Notes: a model not told the origin generated them from the letters alone. A stretch of DNA of 64,000 nt from Nitratireductor aestuarii (GCF_014641695.1 NZ_BMIF01000007.1:62001-126000); one strand, 5' to 3'; shown: positions 22,319 through 34,629, counted from the stretch's first letter. Numbers and translations: made by a program.

Positions 22319-23214
22319 ATTCTCGCCCCCTTCTTACGCGCTGCCATCATCTTCTTGAAAGCGTCATTATGTGACTCGGCGGCTTCCGGCGAGAGGGCAA
22401 CTGTAATGCGATCTTCAAGCCTCATATCCACGACGCTCAGGTCGCGCTCGAACAGCGCGTACTCGACATCGAGACGGGCAACTTCTGCAAGCGCTGCCGC
22501 TACATTCGCTTCCGGCAGGCGGACGGTGACCCCGTTGTAGAGACGCAGATCCCAGCGGCGATCGGCCACACGAATGTAGGCCGTAACGCGAGACGCGAGC
22601 TGCGGATGGGCAGCGACAGCCTCAATGATGGCCGGACCCGCCTTGTCGGCACCCGCACCGATCACCCGCGGCAGCGCCGCCAGGCGACCGCCGTAGAACG
22701 GAGCAATCACAGCGCCATTCGCCTCGACAACCCGGAGCTCCTGTCCGAACTGCCAGATGGCGTAGGGCTTGCGCTCGTTGATCTGGACCTCAACACGCGC
22801 CGGATAAATCTTGCGAACTTCCACGCTATCAACCCACGGAAGCTCGGCGATACGCTGACGGGCATTCTCGACATCGAAGCCAACCATCGAGGTCCAGCCA
22901 TCGAGGCCGATCTGCTGAAGAACGTCGATCTCGGACGTCTCCACGTTACCCGTAATGTTTACATCCTCGATCGCGAAACCCGCCCGAGAGGTAACCAGCT
23001 GGATGACTGCCTCAGAATGACCGCCCTGTACACCCCCGTAAAGGAGCACGAAACCGAAAAGCGCGCCGGTGGAAATTGACGCGCCAAAGCGGGGATAGCG
23101 GATATCTTCAATGCGCAGCCGGCCCAACGCGCGCGCCGGCCGTCGCAGCCAGCGCGGCAGAGCCACACCGCCAAAAGTCAGGGCAGAGCCCCTATCCGAT
23201 TTCAACGCGAACAA
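22315..23214 (-). CDS. ftsQ: Cell division protein FtsQ
   Basis: Single-pass inner-membrane divisome protein (299 residues). It has a cytoplasmic head, one membrane segment (about 49-66, [16 protein letters not shown]), a POTRA domain ([21 protein letters not shown]) and the FtsQ/DivIB beta domain ([31 protein letters not shown]). I chose the TTG at 23214 because GGAGG lies exactly 7 nt upstream and homologues start MFAL; another TTG 21 nt earlier is less well placed. This gives a 13-nt overlap with ddl. Confidence 0.93.
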   Translation of the reverse strand: MFALKSDRGSALTFGGVALPRWLRRPARALGRLRIEDIRYPRFGASISTGALFGFVLLYGGVQGGHSEAVIQLVTSRAGFAIEDVNITGNVETSEIDVLQQIGLDGWTSMVGFDVENARQRIAELPWVDSVEVRKIYPARVEVQINERKPYAIWQFGQELRVVEANGAVIAPFYGGRLAALPRVIGAGADKAGPAIIEAVAAHPQLASRVTAYIRVADRRWDLRLYNGVTVRLPEANVAAALAEVARLDVEYALFERDLSVVDMRLEDRITVALSPEAAESHNDAFKKMMAARKKGARI

Positions 23215-24128
23215 GACGCGTCCTCCACCATCCAACGCAACAACTCACCAAAACTGATACCCGCCGCAGCGGCGATATCAGGAACCAAAGACGTCGGGGT
23301 CATGCCCGGCTGGGTGTTAACCTCAAGCCAGATCAGCCCCTGATCATCCGGAAGCCGGTCATCAAAACGAAAATCGGAGCGACTAACCCCGCGACAACCA
23401 AGCGCCAGATGCGCCTCAACAGCCAATTGTTCTATTTTTTGGTAAATATTCAGTGAAAGCTTTGCAGGACATTCGTGCTTTGAGCCGCCCGGAGCGTATT
23501 TTGAATCATAATCATAGAATGCATGGCCAACCGGGATGATCTCGCAGACACCCAGCGAACGATCGCCCATCACCGCGCAGGTAAACTCGCGACCGGGGAC
23601 ATATTTCTCAACCATGACGCGGTCGCCGTACTTCCAGTCATCCGACTGCAAGACCTGCGGCGGATGCGACTGGTCTTCACGCACGATCACGACGCCAAAG
23701 CTGGAGCCCTCGTTGACCGGCTTCACAACATAGGGCGGCTCCATCGGATGCTCGCCGACGATGTCGAAGCGATTCATAATCAGCGACTGAGCAACCGGAA
23801 CACCGACACCGGCGACAATCGTCTTGGCCAGCGCCTTGTCCATGGAGAGCGCGGAAGAAAGTACGCCCGAGTGCGTGTAGGGAATTTCGAGATATTCAAG
23901 AATACCCTGGATACGGCCATCCTCGCCGTACGGGCCATGCAGCGCGTTGAAGGCGACGTCCGGACGAAGCTCGGTCAGCACCTGGCCGATGTCGCGACCA
24001 ACATCCACGCGAGATACTTTGTAGCCCTGTTGCTCCAGCGCATCGGCGCAAGCAGATCCAGAAGACAGACTAACTGGCCGCTCTGACGAGAACCCTCCCA
24101 TCAATACAGCAACATGCTTCTGCATCAT
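23202..24128 (-). CDS. ddl: D-alanine--D-alanine ligase
   Basis: ATP-grasp enzyme joining two D-alanines for the peptidoglycan stem. The 308-residue product has the N-terminal [19 protein letters not shown] signature, the central ATP-grasp ([31 protein letters not shown]) and the C-terminal metal site ([13 protein letters not shown]). Tandem ATGs occur at 24128 and 24125; homologue length favours the first, and upstream in-frame starts are less likely. It opens the ddl-ftsQ-ftsA-ftsZ segment after a 391-bp gap rich in GANTC sites. Confidence 0.95.
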   Translation of the reverse strand: MMQKHVAVLMGGFSSERPVSLSSGSACADALEQQGYKVSRVDVGRDIGQVLTELRPDVAFNALHGPYGEDGRIQGILEYLEIPYTHSGVLSSALSMDKALAKTIVAGVGVPVAQSLIMNRFDIVGEHPMEPPYVVKPVNEGSSFGVVIVREDQSHPPQVLQSDDWKYGDRVMVEKYVPGREFTCAVMGDRSLGVCEIIPVGHAFYDYDSKYAPGGSKHECPAKLSLNIYQKIEQLAVEAHLALGCRGVSRSDFRFDDRLPDDQGLIWLEVNTQPGMTPTSLVPDIAAAAGISFGELLRWMVEDASCSR

Positions 24129-24519
24129 AACCTGCAGCCCTTTCCGCCACTCACAGCGGTGCAAAACTTGAATGAACACAAAGAAAGGGCTGGCCCTTCC
24201 CTACTCAACGCCGCCGACTCAAATCAGGGAACGTAGAGCCTAAAGAATCAGGAAGTTGATTCACTGACAAGCCCTTGAGATTCAACCTGATTCAATTTTT
24301 CGGTAAATTTGATAGAAGTGGCCACAATGCTACATGCGATGTTATCGGAATGCCCCCATTTGGGGCGCATCGAATGCCATCAACAGGGCGCGGAATCCTG
24401 TTGCCAGCTAAGCAACTGAGGTTCTTGCTTAACGTAGAAAAAGCAGCGCCTTATGCCCGAGTCGGGAGCCGGAGCCGGGTACCCATAGAAGGCCCCGGCT
24501 AGCTAGATCTAAGAAGATG
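24129..24519 (-). promoter_or_regulatory. murB-ddl regulatory gap with GANTC cluster
   Basis: The largest gap inside the dcw cluster, and free of genes. It holds seven GANTC motifs, the CcrM methylation site of alphaproteobacteria: 24216-24220, 24245-24249, 24258-24262, 24279-24283, 24289-24293, 24393-24397 and 24459-24463, the first five within 78 bp. Near murB an AGCCGGG/CCCGGCT inverted repeat (24473-24500) and a short CCCGA/TCGGG hairpin followed on the minus strand by CTGCTTTTTC may end or attenuate the upstream transcript. A separate promoter for ddl-ftsQ-ftsA-ftsZ is therefore likely, though I cannot place it confidently. Confidence 0.65.
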
Positions 24520-25485
24520 CTAAGCGCGCGCACCGAGGAAAGGCTCGATCACTTTTCCTCTCTCGAAGTCGCCGAGGCGCTTGATCTCCCACTCGAGCCT
24601 GATGCCCGAATTTTCGAGCACACGGGAGCGGACCGTCTCGCCCAGAGATTCCAGATCGTAGCCGGTCGCAGTGCCGGTATTGATCATGAAATTGCAGTGC
24701 ATGGTGGACATCTGCGCGCCACCGATGGTCAAACCACGACAGCCGACCTTGTCGATTTCCTTCCAGGCAGAGGTCCCTTCCGGGTTCTTGAAGGTGGAGC
24801 CGCCGGTCTTCTCGCGGATCGGCTGAACCGTCTCGCGGTGGTGCTGAACCTCATCCATCTTCGTGCGGATGACATCCACGTCCTCCGCGTATCCATCGAG
24901 GATCGCGGACGTGAAGATCAGGTCCTTTGACGCTTCCGAGTGGCGATAGGAATAGCCCATGTCGGCGTTCGTCAGAATATGGACGCTACCCTGTCGGTCG
25001 AGCGCACGGACTTCAACGACGCGCTCGCGGGTTTCGACTCCATTCGCACCCGCATTCATACGCAGTGCGCCGCCAAGAGCGCCGGGGATGCCATGGTAGA
25101 AGTGGAAACCGCCAATACCCGCTTCGAGCGCGACGGCTGCCAGACGCTTGTCTGGAATTGCCGCGCCTGCCCTGATCTGCGTTGGCGATATCGCTTCAGC
25201 TGTGCCAAAGCCCTTGGCCGACAGGCGAACCACGAAGCCACGGATGCCACCATCGCGGACGAGCAGGTTCGAGCCGACACCTACCACCAGCACCGGGATC
25301 TCTTCCGGAACGGCGCGAAGGAATGCCGCCAGATCTTCCTCATCCTGCGGCTGGAACAGTGCATCAGCCGGACCGCCCGCGCGGAACCAGGTCACCGTGT
25401 CCATGCCGACATTGGGCGTCAGCCGACCGCGCAGGCCGGACAGACGATCCCCCAGCTGTTCGATGAGGTTCTGATCGGAGCTCAT
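24520..25485 (-). CDS. murB: UDP-N-acetylenolpyruvoylglucosamine reductase
   Basis: FAD enzyme making UDP-MurNAc. The 321-residue product has the FAD-binding core ([60 protein letters not shown]) and the catalytic Ser region ([12 protein letters not shown]), ending with the C-terminal Glu region ([12 protein letters not shown]). ATG 25485 overlaps the murC stop by 4 nt, which decides the start over an in-frame one 33 nt earlier. A possible terminator follows. Confidence 0.96.
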   Translation of the reverse strand: MSSDQNLIEQLGDRLSGLRGRLTPNVGMDTVTWFRAGGPADALFQPQDEEDLAAFLRAVPEEIPVLVVGVGSNLLVRDGGIRGFVVRLSAKGFGTAEAISPTQIRAGAAIPDKRLAAVALEAGIGGFHFYHGIPGALGGALRMNAGANGVETRERVVEVRALDRQGSVHILTNADMGYSYRHSEASKDLIFTSAILDGYAEDVDVIRTKMDEVQHHRETVQPIREKTGGSTFKNPEGTSAWKEIDKVGCRGLTIGGAQMSTMHCNFMINTGTATGYDLESLGETVRSRVLENSGIRLEWEIKRLGDFERGKVIEPFLGARA

Positions 25486-26879
25486 CCCTCGAGTTCCTTC
25501 GGCAGAGCATAGGCCCATTGCGTGATGTTGCCGGCGCCGAGGAACACGACATAGTCGCCGTCCTGCGCCAGTTCCTTCACCAGAGGTGCGATTTCCTGCG
25601 GACCGGAGATGAAGCGGGCATCGCGATGGCCTGCGGCGCGCAGGCCCGCGACCAGCGCTTCCGACGAGACGCCGTCGATCGGTGCTTCGCCTGCCGAGTA
25701 GACCGGGGCGATCATCACCACATCCGCGTCGTTGAAGCAGGAGGAGAACTCGTCGAACAGGTCGCGCAGGCGCGTGTAGCGGTGCGGCTGTGCAATCGCG
25801 ATGACGCGACCATTCGTGGCGCCGCGCGCAGCGCTGAGCACCGACGAGATCTCGACCGGGTGATGGCCGTAGTCGTCGAAGATGCTGACGCCATCGACCG
25901 TACCCGTGTGGGTGAAGCGGCGCTTGACGCCACTGAAGGATGCCAGACCCTTGCGGATGGCGTCCTCACCGATCCCGAGTTCGGAGGCGACCGCGATTGC
26001 AGCTGTGGCGTTGGACACGTTGTGGCGACCCGGCATCGGCAGGACCAGGCCCTCGAAGACCACTTCTTCCGAATGCTTGCGTCCACGAAGGGTCACATCG
26101 AAGATCGACTTCCCGCCCTCTACGCGGTGGTTGGAGAAGCGGACATCGGCCTGAAGGTTTGCACCATAGGTGACGATCCGGCGGTCATCGATGCGGGCGA
26201 CGAGCGACTGCACTTCCGGATGGTCGATGCACATGACGCCGAAGCCGTAGAACGGCACATTCTCGACGAACTGACGGAAGGCCTCGCGGACCTTGTCGAA
26301 CGAGCCGTAGTGGTCGAGATGCTCGGGATCGATGTTGGTGACGATGGCAATGTCTGCCGGAAGCTTCAGGAAGGTGCCGTCGCTTTCGTCAGCCTCAACC
26401 ACCATCCAGTCACCCTGTCCCATGCGGGCGTTGGTGCCGTAGGCATTGATGATGCCGCCGTTGATCACGGTTGGATCAAAGCTGCCCGCGTCGAGCAGTG
26501 CGCCGACGAGCGACGTGGTCGTGGTCTTGCCGTGCGTGCCGCCAACGGCAATCGCCTGACGGAAACGCATCAGTTCGGCCAGCATCTCGGCGCGCCGGAC
26601 GATCGGCAGCAGCTTGTTCTTCGCTGCCTGATATTCCGGATTGTCCTTCCTGATGGCCGACGAGATGACGACCACTTCGGCATCGCCCAGATTCGCCGCA
26701 TCATGGCCAACGAAAACGTTGATCCCCTTTTCGCGCAGACGCTGGACGTTCGCGTTCTCGGACTGGTCGGAGCCCTGAACCTGGTAGCCGAGCGTGTGCA
26801 GCGCTTCCGCGATGCCGCTCATGCCAATCCCGCCGATGCCGATAAAGTGCACGACACCAATCGTCTGGGGCATCTTCAT
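25482..26879 (-). CDS. murC: UDP-N-acetylmuramate--L-alanine ligase
   Basis: Cytoplasmic Mur ligase adding L-Ala to UDP-MurNAc. The 465-residue product has the Rossmann start ([18 protein letters not shown]), the ATP loop GTHGKTTTT (about 113-121), the NGG and AN-D-EHLDHY motifs ([16 protein letters not shown]) and the C-terminal domain ([15 protein letters not shown]). It overlaps murG and murB by 4 nt on either side, so the three are translationally coupled. Confidence 0.97.
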   Translation of the reverse strand: MKMPQTIGVVHFIGIGGIGMSGIAEALHTLGYQVQGSDQSENANVQRLREKGINVFVGHDAANLGDAEVVVISSAIRKDNPEYQAAKNKLLPIVRRAEMLAELMRFRQAIAVGGTHGKTTTTSLVGALLDAGSFDPTVINGGIINAYGTNARMGQGDWMVVEADESDGTFLKLPADIAIVTNIDPEHLDHYGSFDKVREAFRQFVENVPFYGFGVMCIDHPEVQSLVARIDDRRIVTYGANLQADVRFSNHRVEGGKSIFDVTLRGRKHSEEVVFEGLVLPMPGRHNVSNATAAIAVASELGIGEDAIRKGLASFSGVKRRFTHTGTVDGVSIFDDYGHHPVEISSVLSAARGATNGRVIAIAQPHRYTRLRDLFDEFSSCFNDADVVMIAPVYSAGEAPIDGVSSEALVAGLRAAGHRDARFISGPQEIAPLVKELAQDGDYVVFLGAGNITQWAYALPKELEG

Positions 26880-28000
26880 GGGATCATTCTCCGTTTGAAC
26901 TCTTTGAGTGATTCGCCCGAGGAAATAGCCTCCACGACGTTCGCAAGCAATGCCGTTGCGTTCGGACGGCCAACACTTCTTGACGCATTCGCCATAGCGG
27001 CGAGCTTTTCCGGCATGTTCATGGCGATCTCTATCATGCCGCGCAGGCGTTCCGCCGTCAGCTTGTCCTGCGTGATGATCTCGGCACCACCCGCCTTCTG
27101 AAGCGCAGCCGCATTCGCCGCCTGATCGTGATCCAACGCATGCGGATATGGCACCAGCAGTGCCGGACGGCCGATAACCGCTATCTCCGATACCGTCGAC
27201 GCACCCGATCGTGAGATCACGAAGCTCGCGCGCGCGATGCGATCAGCCATGTCGGTGAAGAAGGTCGCAACCTCGGCCTCGACGCCCATGTTCGCGTAGG
27301 CCTGCTTCACGGCTGCCTCGTCCTCGGGGCGAGCCTGCTGAACGATGCGCAGTCGCGAACGCTTGGCCTCAGGCAACAGCCGGATGGCTTCAGGAAGAAC
27401 CTGCGAGAAATATTGCGCGCCCTGGCTTCCGCCAAACACCAGCAGTTGGAACGGCTTCGTGCCCGTCACCGGCTCGTACGGCACTTCCGCAGCCTTGAGG
27501 ACTGCAGGGCGGACCGGGTTGCCGGTCGTGATGATCTTTTCGGCAAACTCACCTTGCTCTGGCAGGAAGCCGCCGGCAATGGCGGTGACCCTCTGGGCCA
27601 GCGCCTTGTTCGCGCGCCCCATCACGGCGTTCTGCTCGTGCACCATCGTCGGCACACGGCGACGCGTGGCGGCGAACACAGGCGGCAGCGTCGGATAGCC
27701 ACCGAAGCCTACGACCGCACTCGCCTCGATCCGGCCGATCAGCGCGGAAGCCTGGCGGACGCCGCTCCAGATCTTCAGGCCCGACCGGATCAGCGAAATC
27801 GGGTTCCGGGAGCCGAAGGTTGCGGAGTTGATCCGGTGGATCTCCTCTGCGGGGAAGTTGGAGGCGAAGCGTTCAGCGCGCGAGTCTGTCGCCAGATGGA
27901 CCGACCAGCCTCGGCTGATCAGTTCATGTGCGAGGGCCTCGGCAGGAAAAAGGTGGCCACCAGTGCCACCTGCGCAAAGTAGAGCAGTCCGTTTTTTCAT
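26876..28000 (-). CDS. murG: Lipid II synthase, GT28 glycosyltransferase
   Basis: Peripheral membrane transferase adding GlcNAc to lipid I. The 374-residue product has the N-terminal glycine loop ([19 protein letters not shown]), the second G loop ([20 protein letters not shown]), and the UDP-GlcNAc site ([27 protein letters not shown]). It begins 2 bp after the ftsW stop and overlaps murC by 4 nt. Confidence 0.96.
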   Translation of the reverse strand: MKKRTALLCAGGTGGHLFPAEALAHELISRGWSVHLATDSRAERFASNFPAEEIHRINSATFGSRNPISLIRSGLKIWSGVRQASALIGRIEASAVVGFGGYPTLPPVFAATRRRVPTMVHEQNAVMGRANKALAQRVTAIAGGFLPEQGEFAEKIITTGNPVRPAVLKAAEVPYEPVTGTKPFQLLVFGGSQGAQYFSQVLPEAIRLLPEAKRSRLRIVQQARPEDEAAVKQAYANMGVEAEVATFFTDMADRIARASFVISRSGASTVSEIAVIGRPALLVPYPHALDHDQAANAAALQKAGGAEIITQDKLTAERLRGMIEIAMNMPEKLAAMANASRSVGRPNATALLANVVEAISSGESLKEFKRRMIP

Positions 28001-28002
28001 AC

Positions 28003-29163
28003 TCAGCTGACCGTTGTGGCCCCGTCCGGAAGAGTTGTGAGGCTGACAGCCCGGCGCCGCTCAGGCCGCTTGCGCGACAGGGCAAGCACGAAGCCCATGG
28101 ATATCGCCATCGCGATCAGCGAGGAACCACCGTAGGAGATGAACGGAAGCGTCATGCCCTTCGCCGGCAGCAGGTTCACGTTCACGCCCATGTTAATGAT
28201 CGACTGGAAGCCGAACAGCATGACGAGCCCGGAGAGAGCGTAGCGGGTGAAGTCATCGCCGTCATCGCGGCGGGCGATGGCCAGACCACGCAGAACGACG
28301 AAGGCAAAGATCGACATGATCAGCAGGCAGAGGATGAGGCCGAACTCCTCACCGGCAACGGCGAAGACAAAGTCGGTGTGGCTGTCGGGCAGGATGCGCT
28401 TCACCGAGCCCTCGCCCGGGCCCTGACCGAGCCAGCCGCCGCGCGTCAGCGCTTCAAGGCTCATGTCCACCTGGTAGGTGTCGCCCTCGCCCGTCAGGAA
28501 GCGGTCGATACGACCGGCCACGTGCGGGAAGATCGTGTAGGCCGCGAGACCGAAGACAACGCCGAAGCCACCCAGCACCGCGATCCAGAGCCAGGGCATT
28601 CCGGCGATGAAGAACATCGCACCCCAGGTACCGAGGATCAGAATAGTCTGACCGAGGTCCGGTTGAGCGACCAGCAGCGCGACCACAAGGCCGAGCAGGA
28701 TCAGGGCAAAGAGGTTGCCGGGGATTTCCGGCTGGCGGCTATGCTCGGCGAAAAGCCAGGCGCAGACGACCACGAAAGCCGGCTTCATGTATTCGGAAGG
28801 CTGGATCGACAGGCCGAAGATGTGGATCCAGCGCTTTGCACCCTTGGCTTCCATACCGACGAAGAGCGTCGCCACCATCAGCACAAGAGAGCCCACCAGC
28901 ATGAGCAGCGCCACGCGGCGGAGCAAACGCTGGTCAAGGAAAGAGATGCCGATCATGACCAGCACTGCTGGCACCATGAAGACGATCTGGCGGGTGACGA
29001 AGTGGAAGCTTTCAAGGCCGATGCGTTCGGCCACGGCCGGGCTTGCCGCGAAGGACAGGACGATGCCCAGGCCCATCAACATCAGAAATGCGGATAGAAA
29101 CCAGCGATCAACCGTCCACCACCAGGTGGCAACGGGACTGCGATCTGTGCGGCTCAATATCAT
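28003..29163 (-). CDS. ftsW: SEDS-family peptidoglycan polymerase FtsW
   Basis: Polytopic inner-membrane glycosyltransferase of the divisome, partner of FtsI. The 386-residue product has about ten membrane segments and the SEDS signature near the end ([27 protein letters not shown]); the catalytic Asp-containing loop ([37 protein letters not shown]) is intact. It overlaps murD by 4 nt. Confidence 0.95.
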   Translation of the reverse strand: MILSRTDRSPVATWWWTVDRWFLSAFLMLMGLGIVLSFAASPAVAERIGLESFHFVTRQIVFMVPAVLVMIGISFLDQRLLRRVALLMLVGSLVLMVATLFVGMEAKGAKRWIHIFGLSIQPSEYMKPAFVVVCAWLFAEHSRQPEIPGNLFALILLGLVVALLVAQPDLGQTILILGTWGAMFFIAGMPWLWIAVLGGFGVVFGLAAYTIFPHVAGRIDRFLTGEGDTYQVDMSLEALTRGGWLGQGPGEGSVKRILPDSHTDFVFAVAGEEFGLILCLLIMSIFAFVVLRGLAIARRDDGDDFTRYALSGLVMLFGFQSIINMGVNVNLLPAKGMTLPFISYGGSSLIAMAISMGFVLALSRKRPERRRAVSLTTLPDGATTVS

Positions 29164-30560
29164 TTCGTCCCTCCGACCGGCTGCACTCCATCAAGCGCTG
29201 ACACGAGCTCGCGGAATGCATCACCCCTGACCTCGAAATTCCTGAACTGGTCAAAGCTTGCGCAGGCGGGTGACAGGAGAACGACCGGTTCTCCATCAGC
29301 CTCAAGAGAGGCGTCCCGGCTGGCATGCTCTACAGCTGCCGCAAGCGTACCCGAAATTTCATAAGGGACTCTTTCACCAAGAGTGACCGCGAAAGCAGGT
29401 GCGGCCTCGCCGATCAGATAGGCCTTGGCGATGCGCGGGAAAAAGGAGGTCAGGCTTTCGATGCCGCCCGCCTTGGGCAGACCGCCGGCAATCCAGTAGA
29501 TGCGCTCGAAACTGGCCAGTGCCGGAGCTGAGGCTTCCGCATTGGTCGCCTTGGAGTCGTTGACGAACAACACGTTCCCCTTGCGACCCACCTGCTCCAT
29601 GCGGTGGGCCAAGCCCGGGAAGGATGCGAAGCCTGTCGCGATCTCTTCCCTCGAAAGGCCGGACGCGAGGCAGGCAGCAAGCGCGGCAAGCGCATTCTGG
29701 GCATTGTGGCGGCCGCGAAGCGAGCCGATGCCTTCGAGCGACAGGAGTTCTTCGGCCTTTCCATCCACGGCGCGCATCAGCTTCGAGCCATCCGCATAGA
29801 GACCGTTCGCCAGAGTTTCCCTGACGGATATACGAATGACCTTGCGGCCAGCCTTCTCAAGGCGGTCTGCGATGGCGCGGCAGTATTCGTCGTCGACGCC
29901 GATTATGGCGGTGCCGCTCTTTGCAACCAGACGCTCCTTGACGGCCGCGTAATGCTCCATCGTCCCATGACGGTCGATGTGGTCGGGCGTCAGGTTGAGC
30001 AGGATGCCGACCGAGGGATTCAGGCCCGGCGCAAGGTCGATCTGGTAAGACGAGCACTCGACCACATAATGGCGATGGACCGCCGGAGCCTCCAGCGTCA
30101 TGATCGCGGTGCCGATGTTGCCGCCTAGCTGGGTGTCCCTGCCCGAGGAGCGCACCACATGGGCGATCAGTGCCGTGGTGGTGGACTTGCCGTTGGTGCC
30201 GGTGATGGCAATGAACGGAGCGGAAGGGGCGTGCTCGTTCCGCTCACGGGTGAAGAGCTCGATGTCGCCGATGATCTCGACGCCTGCCGCCTGCGCCAGC
30301 TCCACCGTCCAGTGGGGATGCGGGTGGGTCAGCGGAACACCCGGGGAAAGAACCAGCGCATCAACGGAAGCCCAGTCCAGTTCGCGCATGTTGCGCGTTG
30401 GAATGGCTTGCGCATCGGCCTTGGCAACGTTGTCAGGATTGTCATCCCAGGCGACCACATCAGCGCCGCCAGCGACCAGCGCCTGCGCGGTGGCAAGCCC
30501 GGAGCCGCCCAGGCCAAACACGGCAATCTTCTTGTTCTTGCAGGTGGTTGCCGGGATCAC
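29160..30560 (-). CDS. murD: UDP-N-acetylmuramoyl-L-alanine--D-glutamate ligase
   Basis: Mur ligase adding D-Glu. The 466-residue product has the N-terminal Rossmann motif ([21 protein letters not shown]), ATP loop [14 protein letters not shown] (about 118-131), the [11 protein letters not shown] motif and a C-terminal [22 protein letters not shown] signature specific to MurD. It starts 26 bp after mraY and overlaps ftsW by 4 nt. Confidence 0.96.
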   Translation of the reverse strand: MIPATTCKNKKIAVFGLGGSGLATAQALVAGGADVVAWDDNPDNVAKADAQAIPTRNMRELDWASVDALVLSPGVPLTHPHPHWTVELAQAAGVEIIGDIELFTRERNEHAPSAPFIAITGTNGKSTTTALIAHVVRSSGRDTQLGGNIGTAIMTLEAPAVHRHYVVECSSYQIDLAPGLNPSVGILLNLTPDHIDRHGTMEHYAAVKERLVAKSGTAIIGVDDEYCRAIADRLEKAGRKVIRISVRETLANGLYADGSKLMRAVDGKAEELLSLEGIGSLRGRHNAQNALAALAACLASGLSREEIATGFASFPGLAHRMEQVGRKGNVLFVNDSKATNAEASAPALASFERIYWIAGGLPKAGGIESLTSFFPRIAKAYLIGEAAPAFAVTLGERVPYEISGTLAAAVEHASRDASLEADGEPVVLLSPACASFDQFRNFEVRGDAFRELVSALDGVQPVGGTK

Positions 30561-30586
30561 TTACGGACGCTCCTTAGGCAGTGATG

Positions 30587-31669
30587 TTAGCGCAGCTTCA
30601 GGGTGGAGAGGCCAACGAGGGCGAGAACCACGGCGATGATCCAGAAGCGGATCACGACCTGGCTTTCGGTCCAGCCGAGCTTTTCGAAATGGTGGTGGAT
30701 GGGTGCCATCAGGAAGACGCGCTTGCCAGTCATCTTGAAGACAGCGACCTGAATGATCACCGAGAAGATTTCGACCACGAACAGACCGCCGATGATGGCA
30801 AGGACGATCTCGTGCTTCGTCGCAACGGCGACGGTACCAATCAGGCCGCCGAGGGCCAGAGAACCGGTGTCGCCCATGAAGATTGCCGCAGGCGGTGCGT
30901 TGAACCAGAGGAAGCCGAGGCCAGCGCCAATGACCGCACCAAGGACTACAGCGAGTTCACCGGTGCCCGGAACGAAGTGGATCTGCAGGTAGTCTGCGAA
31001 AATGGCGTTACCGGACAGGTAGGCGATCACGCCGAAGGAGGCTGCCGCGACCATCACCGGAACGATCGCCAAACCGTCGAGGCCGTCCGTCAGGTTCACC
31101 GCATTGCCGGCCCCCACAATCACGAAAGCGGCAAAGGGGATGAAGAAGAGGCCAAGGTTGAGCAGGAATTCCTTGAAGAACGGGAAGGTCAGCGTCGAGG
31201 AGAACGGAGCCTGACCGTTCTGCATGATGATCCAGGCGGCGACGCCGGCAATCAGGAATTCAAGCGCCAATCGCACCTTGCCGGAGACGCCAAGGTGCGA
31301 TTGCTTCGTCACCTTCATGTAGTCGTCGTAGAAGCCGATGGCGCCAAAGCCGACGGTCACCATCAGCGTGACCAGCACATAAACGCTGGCCAGATTGGCC
31401 CAGAGAAGGCAGGAACCCAGGATGCCGCTCAGGATCATCAGGCCGCCCATGGTGGGTGTGCCGGCCTTCTTGAAGTGCGTCTGCGGACCGTCAGCCCGGA
31501 TCGGCTGACCCTTGCCCTGACGAACCCGCAGAGAATTGATGATCGTTGGTCCAAACAGGAAGACGATGAAGGCCGCAGTGATCAGCGCGCCGCCGGTGCG
31601 GAACGTGATGTAGCGGAAGACGTTGAAGGCCGAGACAGAGTCCGACAGCTGGACCAGTAGCATTAGCAT
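30587..31669 (-). CDS. mraY: Phospho-N-acetylmuramoyl-pentapeptide transferase
   Basis: Ten-helix membrane enzyme that makes lipid I on undecaprenyl phosphate. The 360-residue product shows the [11 protein letters not shown] start, the [11 protein letters not shown] and [11 protein letters not shown] (Asp-rich) motifs, [13 protein letters not shown] and the [19 protein letters not shown] signature. The ATG at 31669 or the one 6 nt later may be used. It lies 27 bp after murF. Confidence 0.96.
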   Translation of the reverse strand: MLMLLVQLSDSVSAFNVFRYITFRTGGALITAAFIVFLFGPTIINSLRVRQGKGQPIRADGPQTHFKKAGTPTMGGLMILSGILGSCLLWANLASVYVLVTLMVTVGFGAIGFYDDYMKVTKQSHLGVSGKVRLALEFLIAGVAAWIIMQNGQAPFSSTLTFPFFKEFLLNLGLFFIPFAAFVIVGAGNAVNLTDGLDGLAIVPVMVAAASFGVIAYLSGNAIFADYLQIHFVPGTGELAVVLGAVIGAGLGFLWFNAPPAAIFMGDTGSLALGGLIGTVAVATKHEIVLAIIGGLFVVEIFSVIIQVAVFKMTGKRVFLMAPIHHHFEKLGWTESQVVIRFWIIAVVLALVGLSTLKLR

Positions 31670-31696
31670 CTAAGTTATTCCCCGCCCTTCTTCCTC

Positions 31697-33130
31697 TTAC
31701 GCATCCGCCGCGGCATCTGCAGCCGGGAAATGCTTGAGGAGGGCTTCCACGAGTTTTGAAAAGCCAGCTGACTTCGACGATTTGACCACAATGATGTCGC
31801 CCGGCTTTACAGCCTGAAGGACCAGAGGTTCAAGCTCGGCGACTGTGGGTCTGTACTCCACTTCCGTACCAGAAGGCGACCTGGCGGCAAGCGCCTGCAT
31901 CTCCTCACCAGCGATAAAGAGCAGATCCGTCTTGGCGGCAGAAACGAGTTCGCCAAGCGCCTCATGAAGGCGGGCCGAGTGTTCGCCCAGTTCCAGCATG
32001 TCGCCAAGCACGGCAATGCGGCGCGCGCCTTCCGGAATGGAAGCTGCGCTCAACAGATGAAGGGCAGCGCGCATGGAAGCCGGATTGGCGTTGTAGCTCT
32101 CGTCAATCACCGTGAAGGTGCCGCCCTCGGGGTGCTTCAGGCGGAAACGCTGGCCCCGGCCCTCAGCAGGCTTGAAGCGGGAGAGCGCGTCCAGCATCTG
32201 CTGCACGTCGGCGCCGACAAGGTAGCCAGCGCCCAGAACGGCAAGCGCATTCTGCACCATATGACGGCCCGGCGCGCCGATCTGGCCGGTGATTTCCTGG
32301 CCTGCGATCCGGACGGTCAGGGACGAACCATTCTCGCCCGGCTCCCAGGAGACCAGACGGAACTGCGCCCGGGGATTTTCGCCGAAGCCCCAGACGTTCT
32401 GGATGCCCGCGTCCATCGCCATCTTGGCAAGCAGGTTCCACCGCGCATCATCGCGGTTGATGATCGCCTGCCCCCCGCTGATGACGCCTGAAAAGATCTC
32501 GCCCTTGGCCTTCGCAATCTCTTCCAGACTGGAGAAGTGACCGAGATGAGCGCCCGCCACCATGGTGACAATCGCGACATGGGGCTGAACCAGCTTCACC
32601 AGCGGCTCGATCTCGCCCGGGTGGTTCATGCCGATTTCAAAGACGCCGAACTTGGCGTCGACCGGTAGGCGCGCCAGCGTCAGCGGCACGCCCCAATGAT
32701 TGTTGAAGGAGTTCTCGGCGGCATGGACCGGGCCGGCGCTCTCAAGCGCCAGGCGCAGCATTTCCTTAGTCGTGGTCTTACCGGCCGAACCGGTCACCGC
32801 AATGATGCGGGCGCGGCTGCGTGCACGGGCGGCGAGCGCCACATCCTGCAGCGCCTTCAGCACGTCCGGCACCACGATCTTCGGGATCGCCAGACGGCCC
32901 AGAGCCGGCAGGCGATCTTCCGAAACGACCATCACCGCCGCGCCGGCGGCCATGGCAGCTGTTGCGAAATCGTGACCGTCGAAGCGATCGCCCTTTATCG
33001 CAAAGAACGCTTCTCCCCGCTTCATGGTACGCGTGTCGATCGAGACGCCTGTCACACCTTCGGGCAGATTTCCGAACGGACGCCCACCCGTGGCCGCGAT
33101 CAGCTCCTCACTACTCCATAGCAAAGTCAC
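31697..33130 (-). CDS. murF: UDP-MurNAc-tripeptide--D-alanyl-D-alanine ligase
   Basis: Final cytoplasmic Mur ligase, attaching D-Ala-D-Ala made by Ddl. The 477-residue product has ATP loop [14 protein letters not shown] (about 112-125), the [16 protein letters not shown] motif specific to MurF, and [17 protein letters not shown]. The start is GTG 33130, overlapping the murE TGA (GTGA), consistent with coupled translation. Confidence 0.96.
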   Translation of the reverse strand: MTLLWSSEELIAATGGRPFGNLPEGVTGVSIDTRTMKRGEAFFAIKGDRFDGHDFATAAMAAGAAVMVVSEDRLPALGRLAIPKIVVPDVLKALQDVALAARARSRARIIAVTGSAGKTTTKEMLRLALESAGPVHAAENSFNNHWGVPLTLARLPVDAKFGVFEIGMNHPGEIEPLVKLVQPHVAIVTMVAGAHLGHFSSLEEIAKAKGEIFSGVISGGQAIINRDDARWNLLAKMAMDAGIQNVWGFGENPRAQFRLVSWEPGENGSSLTVRIAGQEITGQIGAPGRHMVQNALAVLGAGYLVGADVQQMLDALSRFKPAEGRGQRFRLKHPEGGTFTVIDESYNANPASMRAALHLLSAASIPEGARRIAVLGDMLELGEHSARLHEALGELVSAAKTDLLFIAGEEMQALAARSPSGTEVEYRPTVAELEPLVLQAVKPGDIIVVKSSKSAGFSKLVEALLKHFPAADAAADA

Positions 33131-34584
33131 GAGCCCAATCCCTCCAAGGCTTTGCTGACCTCCTCATGATCGGAGAACGGATACTTCGTTCCCGCAATCT
33201 CCTGGCCGTGTTCATGCCCCTTGCCAGCGACGATCAGCGTATCGCCAGTCCGAAGCATTGCTATTGCCGATCGGATGGCTTCGCGACGGTCCCCAATCTC
33301 CTGCGCGTCCGGAATGGCAGCCATGATCTCGGCACGGATAGCGGATGCATCCTCGGACCGCGGGTTATCGTCTGTGACAATGGCGACATCCGCCAGTCGC
33401 CTTGCTATGTCGCCCATGATGGGCCGCTTGCCACGGTCGCGGTCCCCCCCGCATCCGAAGACAAGAAAAACGCGGCCCGTGGTAAACGGACGAACCGCCT
33501 TCAGTACGTTTTCAAGAGCTTCCGGCTTGTGCGCATAGTCGACGTAGATCTGCGCACCTTCGGGGGTCGTACCCGTCAGCTCGAGGCGACCGGATGCACC
33601 CTTGATGTACTTAAAAGCCTTGAACGCAATCGCCGGGTCAAGGCCGGTGGCAATGGCTAGGCCAGCTGCGACGAGCGCATTGCTCAGCTGAAACTCTCCG
33701 GCGAGCGGCAGATCGATCTCATAGATCCGGCCGTCATGCTCCACTTCGCCATGCTGGCGATGACGTTCATGCTCGGCACGCTTGATGGTGATGTAGGTGC
33801 CGTTGCGGCCAACGGTGAGAAGCTCCCTGCCCGCCTTGCGGACGGCTTCCATGGTCGCTTCCGACCATGCATCGTCGGCAAAGACGACAGCAGGCGCACC
33901 AACGGGCAGAAGCGTATCGAACAGACGCATCTTGGTCTGGTGGTATTCCTCGACCGTCGGATGATAATCCATGTGGTCGCGGCCGAGATTGGTGAAGCCG
34001 CCTGCGGCAAGCTTCACGCCATCAAGACGGCGCTGTGACAGGCCGTGGCTCGACGCTTCCATGGCGCCGTGGGTGACGCCTGAGGCCGCCAGTTCGCTCA
34101 GCAGCTTGTGCAGCGAGATGGGATCGGGCGTGGTGAGCTCGCCATATTCGTCACGGCCCGGCGCAACAACACCGGTGGTGCCGATGGAGGCTGCAGAGAG
34201 ACCCGCATACTCCCAGATCTGGCGGGTAAAGGATGCTACCGACGTCTTGCCGCTCGTGCCCGTCACCGCAACCATGGTGGCCGGCTGACCGGCATAGAAG
34301 CGGGCAGCAGCCTGCGCCAGCGCCAGCCGCGGATCATCGACCTCGCTCAGCGGAACAGAAATCTCGCCCGTGACGGAACCCTTGCGCGCGACAACGGCAG
34401 AAGCACCGCGCTGGATGGCATCCGCAATGAAGGCAGCGCCATCCGCCTTGGTGCCGGCAAGGGCGAAAAACAGATTGCCGGGTTCAACCCGGCGAGAATC
34501 AGAAGCGAGACCGGTGATATCCATATCACCGGGTATTGATGCCACATGTGGCAGGATATCGGCAAAAGCGGCCAGCTTGATCAT
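33127..34584 (-). CDS. murE: UDP-MurNAc-dipeptide--meso-diaminopimelate ligase
   Basis: Mur ligase adding the third amino acid. The 485-residue product has ATP loop [13 protein letters not shown], the [10 protein letters not shown] motif and the DNPR motif ([11 protein letters not shown]) that marks meso-diaminopimelate specificity rather than lysine. The ATG at 34584 lies 45 bp after the ftsI stop. It overlaps murF by 4 nt. Confidence 0.96.
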   Translation of the reverse strand: MIKLAAFADILPHVASIPGDMDITGLASDSRRVEPGNLFFALAGTKADGAAFIADAIQRGASAVVARKGSVTGEISVPLSEVDDPRLALAQAAARFYAGQPATMVAVTGTSGKTSVASFTRQIWEYAGLSAASIGTTGVVAPGRDEYGELTTPDPISLHKLLSELAASGVTHGAMEASSHGLSQRRLDGVKLAAGGFTNLGRDHMDYHPTVEEYHQTKMRLFDTLLPVGAPAVVFADDAWSEATMEAVRKAGRELLTVGRNGTYITIKRAEHERHRQHGEVEHDGRIYEIDLPLAGEFQLSNALVAAGLAIATGLDPAIAFKAFKYIKGASGRLELTGTTPEGAQIYVDYAHKPEALENVLKAVRPFTTGRVFLVFGCGGDRDRGKRPIMGDIARRLADVAIVTDDNPRSEDASAIRAEIMAAIPDAQEIGDRREAIRSAIAMLRTGDTLIVAGKGHEHGQEIAGTKYPFSDHEEVSKALEGLGS

Positions 34585-34629
34585 GATCCAGAATCTTTCT
34601 TGGCCATTCCCATCAACCTTCGAGGGGAA

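Noticed and set aside
25518-27101. 527-codon plus-strand frame opposite murC/murG
   Set aside because: Antisense shadow of well-identified genes; His/Asp/Arg-rich translation typical of reversed high-GC codons.
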